Positions 9,232-17,694 of a DNA stretch of 64,000 nucleotides are shown here, piece by piece. Each line of letters starts with the position of its first letter. Position 1 is the stretch's first letter. The notes beneath the pieces are model-generated. The model had not been told where the DNA came from, ran no database searches, and saw only the letters and a list, made by a program, of their open reading frames with translations. The position numbers and the translations under genes are program-made. Source of the stretch: Desulfopila sp. IMCC35008 (GTDB lineage: Bacteria > Desulfobacterota > Desulfobulbia > Desulfobulbales > Desulfocapsaceae); NCBI RefSeq assembly GCF_010646885.2, contig NZ_CP050700.1, positions 5,152,001 to 5,216,000 on the forward strand, in the 5' to 3' direction.

Positions 9232-9891
9232 ATGCTTCAACTTACCGATACGCAGGTCAAACGCGCGCTTGTTGTCCTTGCCGCTTTTCACATTTTCATA
9301 ATTACTGCATCCAACTATCTGGTCCAACTGCCGTTCCAGGTTTTCGGTGTAAACACCACATGGGGCACATTCAGCTTTCCCTTTGTCTACCTGGCAACTG
9401 ATCTTACCGTGCGGATCTTCGGTCCGGCCGATGCCCGAAAAATCATTTTCCGCTCCATGGTCCCGGCCCTTGTCGCATCCTACGTTATATCGGTGATTTT
9501 TTTTGAAGGTGCATTCCAGGGCACCACGGGGCTTGCTGAGCTCAACACCTTTGTATTCCGCATTGCCATTGCCAGTTTTACCGCCTATGTGCTCGGCCAG
9601 TTGGCCGATATCAAGGTTTTCTCCAGGCTGAGGAAGAACAGGAAGTGGTGGGTAGCACCGTCTGCCTCCACCGTGCTTGGCAACCTGTTGGATACCGTGG
9701 TCTTCTATTCCGTGGCCTTTTTCGCCAGCTCAGACCCGTTCATGGCCGCAAACTGGGTGGAAATTGCCACTGTGGACTACGGCTTCAAACTTTTTGTAAG
9801 CCTGCTTCTGTTCCTTCCGGCCTATGGATTATTACTGCGCTTTCTTGAAGACCGGATTCTGTTTTCCGGTACTGTAACTGCGAAAGCATAA
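9232..9891 (+). CDS. yhhQ: Queuosine precursor transporter (YhhQ, VUT family)
   Basis: The 219-residue protein closely follows E. coli YhhQ throughout. It has an N-terminal SNYLVQLP segment, then TTWGTFSFPF and the ATDLTVRIFG motif, then ARKIIF, the ASFTAYVLGQ helix, RKWWVAPSASTVLGN and VDYGFKL. These inner membrane proteins import 7-cyano- and 7-aminomethyl-7-deazaguanine, the precursors of the tRNA base queuosine. About six transmembrane helices are visible. The ATG at 9232 follows an AAAAAGGAA ribosome site, which is embedded in the predicted preQ1 riboswitch; an earlier in-frame start at 9160 would run through that element and is unlikely. Confidence 0.93.
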   Translation: MLQLTDTQVKRALVVLAAFHIFIITASNYLVQLPFQVFGVNTTWGTFSFPFVYLATDLTVRIFGPADARKIIFRSMVPALVASYVISVIFFEGAFQGTTGLAELNTFVFRIAIASFTAYVLGQLADIKVFSRLRKNRKWWVAPSASTVLGNLLDTVVFYSVAFFASSDPFMAANWVEIATVDYGFKLFVSLLLFLPAYGLLLRFLEDRILFSGTVTAKA

Positions 9892-9947
9892 CCAACCCTT
9901 GCCAGAAACATTTTCCTTTACGGCCACACTTCCCATCCCATCATGAT

Positions 9948-9974
9948 GGGCGATGTGGCCTGTCGCCCCTTTTT
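9948..9974 (+). terminator. Rho-independent terminator downstream of yhhQ
   Basis: GGGCGA (9948-9953) pairs with TCGCCC (9963-9968) around a 9-base loop and is followed by CTTTTT. An overlapping alternative hairpin exists: GGCCACA at 9922-9928 with TGTGGCC at 9954-9960, enclosing the perfect 14-bp palindrome CCCATCATGATGGG (9937-9950). The two structures are mutually exclusive. Confidence 0.6.
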
Positions 9975-10182
9975 CACAAATACCACTCTGCAGTATTCCT
10001 TTAATTTCTTGTAGTTCTGCCTGATTGCGGTACAATTAATAGAGCTTTCTTAGCAATCCCCTTGATTCATCGCTATTTGTGCCATAATATTAAAAACATG
10101 CAGGTTTGATAATCAGATCTCATTCCTGTCGCTCTTACCGAATGTATATGTCCAACGTACTCATTTTCGAAAGGAGTAGGAT

Positions 10183-10608
10183 ATGACGAATTTCATTTAC
10201 AGCACCCTGGAGACGATCGGCTTTGCCCACCCCCTCCACCCCGCCCTGACCCATATCCCCATGGGCATGGTGATCGGCTGTTTCTTCTTTGGCCTCACCG
10301 CTTTTTTTACGAAAAACAAGACCTATCTCAGGACAGCACTCCACTGCTCGGTGGTAGGACTGCTCTTTATCTTACCCACAATTATTGCAGGGGTCCTTGA
10401 CTGGCAGTACTTCTACAGCTCCACCCTCAGCTTTTTCATCATCCTGAAATTCATACTGGCAACGGCCCTCACTGTGCTGTTGGCATATTCTGCGTGGGTT
10501 AATCTTAATGGCGGCAGCACCAAACAACTCCTTATCCTGTATACCCTTTGCCTCGCATGTGCCGGAGGGCTTGGTTTTTCCGGTGGTGAGCTGGTGTATG
10601 GTGGATAA
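10183..10608 (+). CDS. DUF2231 integral membrane protein, first gene of oxidase cluster
   Basis: This 141-residue protein has four hydrophobic segments. The HPLHPALTHIPMGM motif near residues 16-29 matches the His-Pro-rich start of DUF2231 proteins, which are often found beside cytochrome and copper genes and have been suggested to bind heme through these histidines. A strong AAAGGAGTAGG ribosome site precedes the ATG. It opens a same-strand run of cytochrome oxidase genes; a DOMON-domain gene follows after 43 bases. A redox role in the membrane at the oxidase is inferred from context only. Confidence 0.75.
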   Translation: MTNFIYSTLETIGFAHPLHPALTHIPMGMVIGCFFFGLTAFFTKNKTYLRTALHCSVVGLLFILPTIIAGVLDWQYFYSSTLSFFIILKFILATALTVLLAYSAWVNLNGGSTKQLLILYTLCLACAGGLGFSGGELVYGG

Positions 10609-10651
10609 GTACCGATCCATATTCTATTACAAACTTTGGAGGAATAATTTT

Positions 10652-11194
10652 ATGTCGAGGAAACTCTTCACCCCGATCGCTGTTCTTACCTTACTTGTGT
10701 CATTGTCTCTTGTTTCAACGGCCTGGTCAGTCGATTACCAGCACTCGCTCGATATCGAGAAGATGAACTTTTCCTGGAGTGTGAACGGGGACAAGCTTGA
10801 TGTAAAACTGTCTGCCCCCACCACCGGTTGGGTTGCTGTTGGTTTCAACCCCAGCAAAAAGATGAAGGATGCTGACATCATTATCGGCTATGTCAAAAAA
10901 GGAAAAGTTACAATAAAGGATGAATTTGGATCAGCACCTACCCAGCATAAAAGTGATGAGAAGATTGGCGGTACAAGCAATGTGACCGTTGTGGGCGGTT
11001 CTGAGGAAAACGGTGTTACTACCATCGAGTTTTCCATCCCTCTCAATTCGGGTGACACCAAGGATTCGGTCATCGACCCTGCTGCCGATACCGTCATCAT
11101 CGTGGGCTACGGGACTGAACGTGATTCTTTCAAGGTGAAACACGTATTCAGGGATACACTTACCGTCAACCTGGCAAGCGGCCAGAAAAAATAG
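10652..11194 (+). CDS. Secreted DOMON-domain protein, probable heme or ligand binder
   Basis: The ATG at 10652 follows TTTGGAGG and gives 180 residues beginning with a clear signal peptide (hydrophobic residues 9-24, cleavage near AWS). The remainder is a single DOMON-type beta sandwich: FSWSVNGDKLDVKLSAPTTG, then GWVAVGFNPSKKMKDADIIIG, with later strands ending VKHVFRDTL. The GW(V/I)AVGF and D(A)DI(I)IG signatures are characteristic of DOMON domains, which bind heme or sugars in periplasmic redox proteins. Its position between a DUF2231 membrane protein and SCO1 suggests a partner for electron or metal handling by the oxidase. A longer in-frame start at 10508 overlaps the preceding gene and lacks a signal peptide. 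Confidence 0.8.
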   Translation: MSRKLFTPIAVLTLLVSLSLVSTAWSVDYQHSLDIEKMNFSWSVNGDKLDVKLSAPTTGWVAVGFNPSKKMKDADIIIGYVKKGKVTIKDEFGSAPTQHKSDEKIGGTSNVTVVGGSEENGVTTIEFSIPLNSGDTKDSVIDPAADTVIIVGYGTERDSFKVKHVFRDTLTVNLASGQKK

Positions 11195-11211
11195 GCTGAC
11201 GTCAAATCGGA

Positions 11212-11982
11212 ATGAGACGCCTGCAACTCATCTTCCACCTGCTGCTGTTCGTGACAGTCGCGACCAGCGCGGTGGCAGATGATCCCGTCATTACCGAACA
11301 GCAGGCGGCAACGGGGGTTGTCGAAAAAACCGGGGAGTTTATTCCACTGGATGTGGTCTTCAGAGATAGCGAGGGGTCCAGTACCACTTTGCGGGCCATT
11401 ATCGACAAGCCGACCTTGCTGCTGCCGGTCTATTACACCTGCCCGCAGATCTGTTCGTTCGATATGGCCAATCTGGCACTTGCCCTGCAGCAGACCTCCA
11501 TCCCTCACGACAGTTTTAACATTATCACTTTAAGTTTTAACGAGGAGGAAGCACCCCGCCATGCCTCTGCCGCAAAAAGGAGCTACACAGCCATGCTGGC
11601 AGAAGATTTCCCGACGGATAACTGGCATTTCCTGGTCGGGGAAAAGGAAAACATTCTCATGGTGACGGAGGCAATCGGCTATACCTTTAAAGCGGCCGAG
11701 GACGGGCTCTTTCTCCACCCATCTGCATTGGTGGCAACCGGAAGCGACGGGAAAATCATCAAGTATGTTTACGGCTCCTTCCTCTCCGGCGATGTGGACT
11801 TAGCCCTCTCAGAAGCAGCCAAGGGTACTCCGGCCACATCGATCAAAAGATTCCTGGCCTACTGCCTGAGCGGCGAGGTACAACAGAACAAAACGGTTTT
11901 TCTGATACTGAAATCCTCCGTTATCGTTTTGGTGATTATCGGGGGAGTTTTCCTTGTCCGCTTATTGCGGCGGGAAGAATAA
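11212..11982 (+). CDS. SCO1/SenC-type copper chaperone, membrane-anchored at the C-terminus
   Basis: This 256-residue protein has an N-terminal signal sequence, a thioredoxin fold with the copper-binding CPQIC motif (Cys77 and Cys81), and the third ligand His169 in LFLHPSAL. A single C-terminal transmembrane helix (about residues 229-250) is followed by basic residues, so the domain would face the periplasm. SCO proteins deliver copper to the CuA site of cytochrome oxidase subunit II or reduce its cysteines. It lies immediately upstream of subunit I, and a second, lipoprotein-type SCO is encoded at 16124. The C-terminal anchor distinguishes the two paralogues. Confidence 0.88.
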   Translation: MRRLQLIFHLLLFVTVATSAVADDPVITEQQAATGVVEKTGEFIPLDVVFRDSEGSSTTLRAIIDKPTLLLPVYYTCPQICSFDMANLALALQQTSIPHDSFNIITLSFNEEEAPRHASAAKRSYTAMLAEDFPTDNWHFLVGEKENILMVTEAIGYTFKAAEDGLFLHPSALVATGSDGKIIKYVYGSFLSGDVDLALSEAAKGTPATSIKRFLAYCLSGEVQQNKTVFLILKSSVIVLVIIGGVFLVRLLRREE

Positions 11983-12009
11983 CGCTTTTCTTACATACGG
12001 GAAGAACAC

Positions 12010-13641
12010 ATGTCGGAAGTAAAATCATTTTTTGAGACACCGGCCCCACCCCACCTGACCGGCATCAAGGCGTGGCTGTTAACCCACGATCACAAACGGC
12101 TCGCCATCATGTACCTGTGGGCGGTGATGTTTTGGTTCTCCATTGCCCTTACCATCGGTTTCCTGATCCGGATTGAGCTCATGACCATCGGGCCGACAAT
12201 CATGAGTGCGGAACTCTACAACTCCGCTTTTACCCTGCATGGGGTGATCATGATATTCCTCTTTGTCATCCCGGCAATACCGGCCATATTCGGTAACTTT
12301 ATTTTACCGATCCAGCTTGGGGCGGACGATGTGTTTTTCCCGCGACTCAACCTGATGTCCTGGTACCTGTACATGATCGGCGGTCTCATGGCACTGGTGT
12401 CCCTCTTTACCGGTGGAGGTTTTCCTGACACGGGCTGGACATTTTACGTCCCCTTCAGCGTCACCACCAACAGTAACGTACCACTTACGGTATTAGCGGC
12501 ATTTACCCTGGGTATGTCGTCCATGCTCACAGGCCTCAACTTCATCACCACCGTGCATCGCATGCGCATGAAAGAGATGGGCTGGATGCAGATCCCGCTG
12601 TTCACCTGGGCCCTGTATGCTACAGCCTGGGTACAGCTGCTCGCCACACCGGTTATATCCATCACCCTGCTGCTGGTCATCTTTGAAAGACTCTTCTCCA
12701 TCGGCCTGTTCGATCCTGATAAAGGTGGTGACCCGGTACTCTACCAGCATCTTTTCTGGATGTACTCCCACCCGGCTGTGTACGTCATGATCCTGCCCGG
12801 AATGGGTGTTATTTCCGAGATCATCCCCACCTTTTCACGAAAAGCGATTTTCGGATACAAGGCCATCGTCTATTCATCCATGGGTATTGCTGTTGCGGGT
12901 TCACTGGTCTGGGCCCACCACATGTACACCAGCGGCATGAGCGACACGGCCATTTTTGTTTTCTCATTACTCACCTTCCTGGTGGCCATCCCCACGGCGG
13001 TAAAAGTCTTCTCCTGGGTGGGGACAATGTATAAGGCCTCCATCCAGATGACCCCCCCCCTGCTCTACTCCATGGTATTTATTTATCTCTTCTCCGTGGG
13101 AGGACTGACAGGGCTTGTGCTGGGTGCGGCCGGAACCGACATACACGTCCACGATACCCATTTTGTCGTAGCTCATTTTCATTTCACCATGTTCGGCGGA
13201 ACCGGCTTTGCCTTCTTCGCCGCACTCCATTACTGGTGGCCCAAGATGTTCGGTATCATGTACGATTTTAAAAAGGCGTATATCGCAGCCACGCTTGCAA
13301 CCGTCGGCTTCATGTTTCATTACGTACCGATGTTTGTACTCGGGATGATGGGTATGCCCCGACGTTATTATGACTATCTCCCCGAATTTTCCAAGGGAAA
13401 CGGACTGGCTGCACTCGGTGGCCTGCTGCTGTTTAGCGGCATCATGCTGATGCTCATCAATCTCATCCTCAGTTTCAGGAAACGTGAAGTAGCAGCAGCA
13501 GACCCGTGGGGAGGGGTGACGCTCGAATGGTCGATACCATCACCGCCACCCGTGCATAATTTTATCGACAAACCAACGATCAAGGACTACCCGTACGATT
13601 TCAGCGACGTCCTGAAAAAAGCGGCCGGGGAGAGCAAATGA
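12010..13641 (+). CDS. ctaD: Cytochrome c oxidase subunit I (A2-type heme-copper oxidase)
   Basis: The 543-residue protein has 12 hydrophobic segments. Heme a and CuB ligands are visible: the His of TLHGVIM, the His of YSHPAVY with the following cross-link Tyr, the HH pair in WAHHMYTSG, and the two His of VVAHFHFTMFGG. The D-channel glutamate of classic A1 enzymes (HPEV) is replaced; instead the sequence reads YSHPAV at about residue 252, the marker of the A2 subclass, where the Tyr-Ser pair takes its place. The gene is followed by subunits III, IV and II with spacings of 28, 9 and 102 bases, so an operon is likely. It catalyses oxygen reduction to water with proton pumping. Confidence 0.95.
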   Translation: MSEVKSFFETPAPPHLTGIKAWLLTHDHKRLAIMYLWAVMFWFSIALTIGFLIRIELMTIGPTIMSAELYNSAFTLHGVIMIFLFVIPAIPAIFGNFILPIQLGADDVFFPRLNLMSWYLYMIGGLMALVSLFTGGGFPDTGWTFYVPFSVTTNSNVPLTVLAAFTLGMSSMLTGLNFITTVHRMRMKEMGWMQIPLFTWALYATAWVQLLATPVISITLLLVIFERLFSIGLFDPDKGGDPVLYQHLFWMYSHPAVYVMILPGMGVISEIIPTFSRKAIFGYKAIVYSSMGIAVAGSLVWAHHMYTSGMSDTAIFVFSLLTFLVAIPTAVKVFSWVGTMYKASIQMTPPLLYSMVFIYLFSVGGLTGLVLGAAGTDIHVHDTHFVVAHFHFTMFGGTGFAFFAALHYWWPKMFGIMYDFKKAYIAATLATVGFMFHYVPMFVLGMMGMPRRYYDYLPEFSKGNGLAALGGLLLFSGIMLMLINLILSFRKREVAAADPWGGVTLEWSIPSPPPVHNFIDKPTIKDYPYDFSDVLKKAAGESK

Positions 13642-13669
13642 GACAACATGAACGATCAAGGATAACCGC

Positions 13670-14266
13670 ATGAAAAGCTCCAATGACTTCATTGGCATAC
13701 GAATAGGGATGTGGCTTTTCCTCTACTCCGAGATCATCCTTTTTGGGGGATTGTTTGTGCTTTATGCCGCCTACTTTCACCGCTACCCGGATGAATTTGT
13801 CGAAGGCGGCAAGCAACTCGACAGGGTGATAGGGGCCCTCAACACCATCATTCTGCTGGTCTCCAGTTTTACGGTGGCATCATCGATTACGGCGATTCGG
13901 CTTGGCAGTAAAAAGTTGTCCCTCGGCTTAATCGGCTTCTCCTTTTTCTGCGGGGTAGTATTCCTGGTCAACAAGTACTTCGAATGGGGTGCCAAGTTTC
14001 ATCACGATTTGTTCCCCAATTCAGAAACACTGGTAACAGGCCCCCCGGGTCAGAATATTTTTTTCGGGCTGTACTACGTTATTACCGGTCTGCACGGGTT
14101 GCACGTTATCATCGGCATGACGCTCCTGGCTGTAAGCTTTGTACTTGTTGCCCGCAACAAGGTCAACGCCGACCGTTTTGCCATGCTGGAAAATTCCGGT
14201 TTGTACTGGCATCTGGTTGACCTGATCTGGATATTTGTCTTCCCTCTGTTCTATCTGGTACTGTAA
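13670..14266 (+). CDS. ctaE: Cytochrome c oxidase subunit III
   Basis: The 198-residue protein has five hydrophobic helices. Family features include GMWLFLYSEIILFGGLF in the first helix, and the GLYYVITGLHGLHVIIGM and LYWHLVDLIWIFVFPLFYL blocks near the end. It is the short five-helix type, lacking the first two helices of mitochondrial subunit III, as is common in bacterial caa3 and A2-type enzymes. Subunit III is non-catalytic and supports turnover and oxygen access. It lies between subunits I and IV in the same direction; the ATG follows GATCAAGGATAACCGC. Confidence 0.93.
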   Translation: MKSSNDFIGIRIGMWLFLYSEIILFGGLFVLYAAYFHRYPDEFVEGGKQLDRVIGALNTIILLVSSFTVASSITAIRLGSKKLSLGLIGFSFFCGVVFLVNKYFEWGAKFHHDLFPNSETLVTGPPGQNIFFGLYYVITGLHGLHVIIGMTLLAVSFVLVARNKVNADRFAMLENSGLYWHLVDLIWIFVFPLFYLVL

Positions 14267-14275
14267 GGAGTTGCC

Positions 14276-14560
14276 ATGACTCAACAAACACAACATCTTA
14301 TGTCCTACGGTAAGCTCGCTCTGGTGCTGCTGGTTCTGCTTATTTTGACAGGTGTGACCGTTGGTATCAGTTACCTGGATATGGGTATCCTCAATGTCCC
14401 AATCGCCCTCACCATCGCCTGCCTGAAGGTGAGCCTGGTCCTTCTTTTCTTTATGCACCTCAAGTACGAAGGCAAGGCGATTACCATATCGTTTTTGAGC
14501 ACCATCGGTTTTCTGGCAATCATGATCAGTTTCACATTCTGGGACGTCGCTTTCAGATAA
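14276..14560 (+). CDS. Cytochrome c oxidase subunit IV (prokaryotic type)
   Basis: This short 94-residue protein has three hydrophobic helices, including LALVLLVLLILTGVTVGI near the N-terminus and ACLKVSLVLLFFMHLKYEGK in the middle. The KxxLVLLFFMHLK pattern is the hallmark of the prokaryotic subunit IV family that accompanies caa3-like oxidases. It starts 10 bases after subunit III behind a TAAGGAG ribosome site, so the two are likely co-translated. The role is structural. Confidence 0.88.
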   Translation: MTQQTQHLMSYGKLALVLLVLLILTGVTVGISYLDMGILNVPIALTIACLKVSLVLLFFMHLKYEGKAITISFLSTIGFLAIMISFTFWDVAFR

Positions 14561-14662
14561 CAGCTGAATTGTTTTAATTATGAGACAAAACGGACACTCA
14601 TACAACACTGTAAACCACCTGCCCAGACGGTGCGTTTACACGACCATTAAGGGAAATTGACT

Positions 14663-15256
14663 ATGGACCCGGTGTTAGGTGTTGATCGCGCCTTCTGGTA
14701 TATTTTCGTTGTTTCAGCGGTCCTGCTGACCGGCATAACCGCCGTGATGATCTATTTCGTCATTCGTTACCGGCGAAGCAAAAATCCGGTACCCGAAGAC
14801 ATCCGCGACAACTGGATGCTGGAGATAATCTGGACGATTATCCCTACCCTTATCGCTCTCTCCATGTTCTGGGTCGGCTGGTCCTCTTATACCGGGTTAC
14901 GCAATGTTCCTGAAGATGCCATCGAGATTGAGGTCCTGGGTCAGATGTTTTCCTGGATTTTTATTTATGATAACGACAAGGAAACCGAGGATGAACTTGT
15001 GGTTCCGGTTAACAGGCCGATCAAGCTTAATATTGAATCACTCGATGTTCTGCACAGTTTTTTCATACCCGCTTTCCGGGTCAAGGCGGATGCGGTAAAG
15101 GGACTGCCCACCTATGTCTTCTTCCACCCCAAGGAAGTCGGTACATACCCAATACTCTGTACCGAATATTGCGGCACTGAACACTCCGGCATGGTCGCCA
15201 CACTGGAGGTGGTCTCCGAAGAAGAATACGAGGCCTGGCTTGAGGAAGAGGAATAA
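14663..15256 (+). CDS. ctaC: Cytochrome c oxidase subunit II with CuA site
   Basis: Two N-terminal transmembrane helices are followed by a periplasmic cupredoxin domain. CuA ligands are all present: the His of DVLHSFFIPAF, then CTEYCGTEHSGM with both Cys, the bridging Glu carbonyl position, His and Met. The conserved aromatic patch is represented by GQMFSWIF. There is no fused cytochrome c domain, so electrons must come from a separate carrier such as the small cytochrome c encoded at 16725. I chose the ATG at 14663, 8 bases after AAGGGAAA, instead of the TTG two codons earlier. The gene order I-III-IV-II is unusual compared with the common II-I-III-IV. Confidence 0.93.
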   Translation: MDPVLGVDRAFWYIFVVSAVLLTGITAVMIYFVIRYRRSKNPVPEDIRDNWMLEIIWTIIPTLIALSMFWVGWSSYTGLRNVPEDAIEIEVLGQMFSWIFIYDNDKETEDELVVPVNRPIKLNIESLDVLHSFFIPAFRVKADAVKGLPTYVFFHPKEVGTYPILCTEYCGTEHSGMVATLEVVSEEEYEAWLEEEE

Positions 15257-15260
15257 CCTC

Positions 15261-16127
15261 ATGCACATCATCACCGAGACAGGCAAACTCACAAAGGCCA
15301 GACTCTGCCTTATGGTTGGTTTGTCTGCGGCGTTCGGTTTTCATCTCTACGGTCAACCGGCAGGATTCTCACTGGCTGCGGTCGCAATAGGGGTTTTCCT
15401 GCTTGCGTGCGGAGGTGCAGCACTAAACTCCATCCAGGAAAAAGAGTACGATGCAACATTTGAACGTACCCGTACCAGGCCGCTTGTTACCGGTTCGCTC
15501 TCCTTGCCAGCAGCATATGGTGTAGCAGCGATCACTATTGGAGGAGGGCTTATCCTGCTTTGGCTCTGCTGCGACTCAATTACGCCAATGCTGATAGGTG
15601 TTGTGGCCCTGCTCGTATATAATGGGATGTACACCCCACTGAAACCTTACACCGAATTTTCCCTGATACCGGGGGGGGTAAGCGGCGCGCTGCCGCCACT
15701 CATCGGCTGGAACGCAGCTGGTGGGACCCTGACAGATCCGCTCATCTGGGCTGTAATGGCCCTGTTCTTTCTCTGGCAGCCACCACATTTCTGCCTGATA
15801 CTGCTCGAATACCGGGACGACAGGAGAAAAAACAAGCGGTACATCAATCTGGCAACACGCTTTTCCACGCCCGGAGTTAAGAAAATCATAAGTATCTGGC
15901 TGTTTTCCTTCACCACCGTTGCCTTGTTTTTTACCTGGCTGCCCGGGCTCCTGAGCCCTCCGGCAAAACTTGCCCTGGCACTCGCGGCCCCTCTTTTCCT
16001 TGCTGGCTTTCTCTATCACCTGCATGTTCACCGCCGTCCACGGTATAAACTGCTTTTTATCTCGCTGAACAGTTATCTGCTCTGTTTGATGATGCTGCTT
16101 ACTGTCGGCTCAACAATCCAGATATGA
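15261..16127 (+). CDS. ctaB: Protoheme IX farnesyltransferase (heme O synthase)
   Basis: The 288-residue polytopic UbiA-family prenyltransferase carries two aspartate-rich regions of heme O synthases: the NSIQEKEYDATFERTRTRPL block, and YRDDRRKNKRYINLA with the WQPPHFCLI signature before it. It attaches a farnesyl group to heme b, giving heme O for the oxidase. The ATG at 15261 starts 4 bases after the subunit II stop, preceded by GAGGAAGAGGAA. An earlier in-frame start would lie inside subunit II. The stop overlaps the next ATG (ATGA), indicating translational coupling with the SCO lipoprotein. No heme A synthase (CtaA) is present in the window, so heme a could be made elsewhere or the enzyme may use heme o. 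Confidence 0.92.
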   Translation: MHIITETGKLTKARLCLMVGLSAAFGFHLYGQPAGFSLAAVAIGVFLLACGGAALNSIQEKEYDATFERTRTRPLVTGSLSLPAAYGVAAITIGGGLILLWLCCDSITPMLIGVVALLVYNGMYTPLKPYTEFSLIPGGVSGALPPLIGWNAAGGTLTDPLIWAVMALFFLWQPPHFCLILLEYRDDRRKNKRYINLATRFSTPGVKKIISIWLFSFTTVALFFTWLPGLLSPPAKLALALAAPLFLAGFLYHLHVHRRPRYKLLFISLNSYLLCLMMLLTVGSTIQI

Positions 16128-16735
16128 ACGATATGAAAAGTCGTATTTCTTCTTTTTGCTCTGCACGTCTCCTGATTCTTATACTGACAGTACTGCTTTT
16201 CTCCGGCTGTAGCAGTCAACCCGAGAAGCAACTCCCGGTAATGGGGGAGATCAATAAGGATTTCACCTTTATCAACCAGGACAGCCAGGAAGTGACACCT
16301 GCTGTCTTTACCGGAAAAGTAGTCATCACCGACTTCTTTTTCACAACCTGCCCCTCGATCTGCCCGATCATGAAACGCCAGATGCACCGGGTCTATGAAG
16401 TGTTTAAGGAAACACCCGACATACTTTTCTTTTCTCACACCATTGATCCGGAACACGACACCCCGGAAGTGCTGCATAATTTTGCCCAAGGCCTTGGCGC
16501 CGATACCCAGAAGTGGCAGATGGTGACAGGCGATCAGGATGAGATCTTTGCCATGGCCAAACATTATATGCTGGGTGCCATGAAAAACGAGGATGTCCCT
16601 GGTGGATATATCCACAGCGGTTCATTTGTTCTCGTAGATAAAAAGAAACGGATAAGGGGCTATTACAACGGGACGGACGAAGCCGAAGTGGATATGCTCA
16701 TCACAGACCTGAGGATATTGCTGAATGAAGAGTAA
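16124..16735 (+). CDS. SCO1/SenC-family lipoprotein copper chaperone
   Basis: The 203-residue protein has a lipoprotein signal with lipobox LFSGC (Cys29), so it should be anchored in a membrane and face the periplasm. The thioredoxin-like domain has the SCO copper motif TCPSICP (Cys76 and Cys80), the DPEHDTPE insertion typical of SCO proteins, and a His in GGYIHSG as third ligand. It overlaps ctaB by four bases (ATGA) and the following cytochrome gene by 11 bases. It is the second SCO paralogue in the cluster and closer to the canonical family than the one at 11212. Confidence 0.9.
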   Translation: MNDMKSRISSFCSARLLILILTVLLFSGCSSQPEKQLPVMGEINKDFTFINQDSQEVTPAVFTGKVVITDFFFTTCPSICPIMKRQMHRVYEVFKETPDILFFSHTIDPEHDTPEVLHNFAQGLGADTQKWQMVTGDQDEIFAMAKHYMLGAMKNEDVPGGYIHSGSFVLVDKKKRIRGYYNGTDEAEVDMLITDLRILLNEE

Positions 16736-17135
16736 AATCACATCTGTTCTGTACAAACTCTTGTGGCCTGTCACACTTGTTATGCTGTGCATCACTCCAC
16801 TTACCGGCAAGGAAACTGGAAAAGGTGAACAGTTGTACCTCGCTCATTGCGGCAAGTGCCACGGCCGTGAAGGGAAAGGGTTTCTGCAACTCTATCCCCC
16901 GCTTGAGAAATCACATTTTTTAAGTGATGATATCAAACAGCTCCCCTGTATTATTCGCAACGGGCTGAAAGGTGAGCTCGAAATAAACGGTAAACGCTTC
17001 AATGGAATCATGCCGCCGAACCAAAGGATTTCACCAGAAGAGATGATCATTCTCACCAGCCACCTGCAAAAACGCTGGGGAACAGGTGAAACCGACCTCG
17101 ACATTCCACTCTGGCTTGAACAATGTCCGGATTAA
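16725..17135 (+). CDS. Small exported monoheme cytochrome c
   Basis: The 136-residue protein has an N-terminal hydrophobic signal (residues 10-27) and one heme-binding motif, Cys42-Gly-Lys-Cys45-His46. The probable distal ligand is Met96 in GIMPPN. Arrangement and size match class I c-type cytochromes of about 85 residues. It starts within the end of the SCO lipoprotein gene. As subunit II lacks a fused heme domain, this protein is a plausible electron donor to the CuA centre. The C-terminus extends about 15 residues beyond the usual last helix. Confidence 0.88.
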   Translation: MKSKITSVLYKLLWPVTLVMLCITPLTGKETGKGEQLYLAHCGKCHGREGKGFLQLYPPLEKSHFLSDDIKQLPCIIRNGLKGELEINGKRFNGIMPPNQRISPEEMIILTSHLQKRWGTGETDLDIPLWLEQCPD

Positions 17136-17163
17136 CACCTACATTAAAAAACTGGAGAATCTC

Positions 17164-17556
17164 ATGAAAAATCGTGCAATCGTGCTCAGCTTCCTTTCAC
17201 TCATTCTGTTCCCGTTTCATATGGTCTATGGAGACAACAACCAACTGGCTGATGAAGTGATGGCAATACATGATGAGGCGATGGCCAAAATGACCCACAT
17301 GCACGAGCTGAAACTGAAACTGCAGGATCTTCAGGAAAAGCAAGGACCCTCCGATCAAATTACAACTGCAATCGAAGACCTGCAAAACGCCCATAAAGGA
17401 ATGATGCAATGGATGAGGGCCTACAAAGCGCCTAAGACTCCACAGGAACTGGAAGCAGCAGAAACCTATCTCCTTCAGGAAAAAGAAAAAATCAAGAAGG
17501 TGAGTGAGGCTATCAATTCAAGCATCGCCGGTAGCGAGAAAATCCTCACCCAATAG
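17164..17556 (+). CDS. Small secreted helical protein of unknown function
   Basis: The ATG at 17164 follows TGGAGAA and gives 130 residues with a signal peptide ending near VYG. The mature part is almost entirely helical and rich in Met, Lys and Glu: ADEVMAIHDEAMAKMTHMHELKLKLQDL, then a GMMQWMRAYKAP segment. Similar short helical proteins (His-Asp-Glu-x-Met repeats followed by MMxWM) occur beside respiratory genes in other bacteria and are often misnamed viral A-type inclusion proteins. The clustered Met and His residues would suit copper binding, but that is inference. It lies between cytochrome c and the PpiC-type isomerase. Confidence 0.7.
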   Translation: MKNRAIVLSFLSLILFPFHMVYGDNNQLADEVMAIHDEAMAKMTHMHELKLKLQDLQEKQGPSDQITTAIEDLQNAHKGMMQWMRAYKAPKTPQELEAAETYLLQEKEKIKKVSEAINSSIAGSEKILTQ

Positions 17557-17694
17557 CCCCCTCCGCCCATCTAGGTGAAGTTGCCCCTTTCAGCTGAAGA
17601 CCTGACATAAAGCTGGATTACAGGTGAATCATTTGACAAACAGCTCGCCCCTGCCGCATATATTCATTTTATTAATTCTCAACCCACCAATCCC

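Noticed and set aside
14021..14608. 195-codon minus-strand frame opposite subunits III and IV
   Set aside because: Exactly antisense to well-recognised oxidase genes and rich in His/Gln/Asp, a typical shadow.
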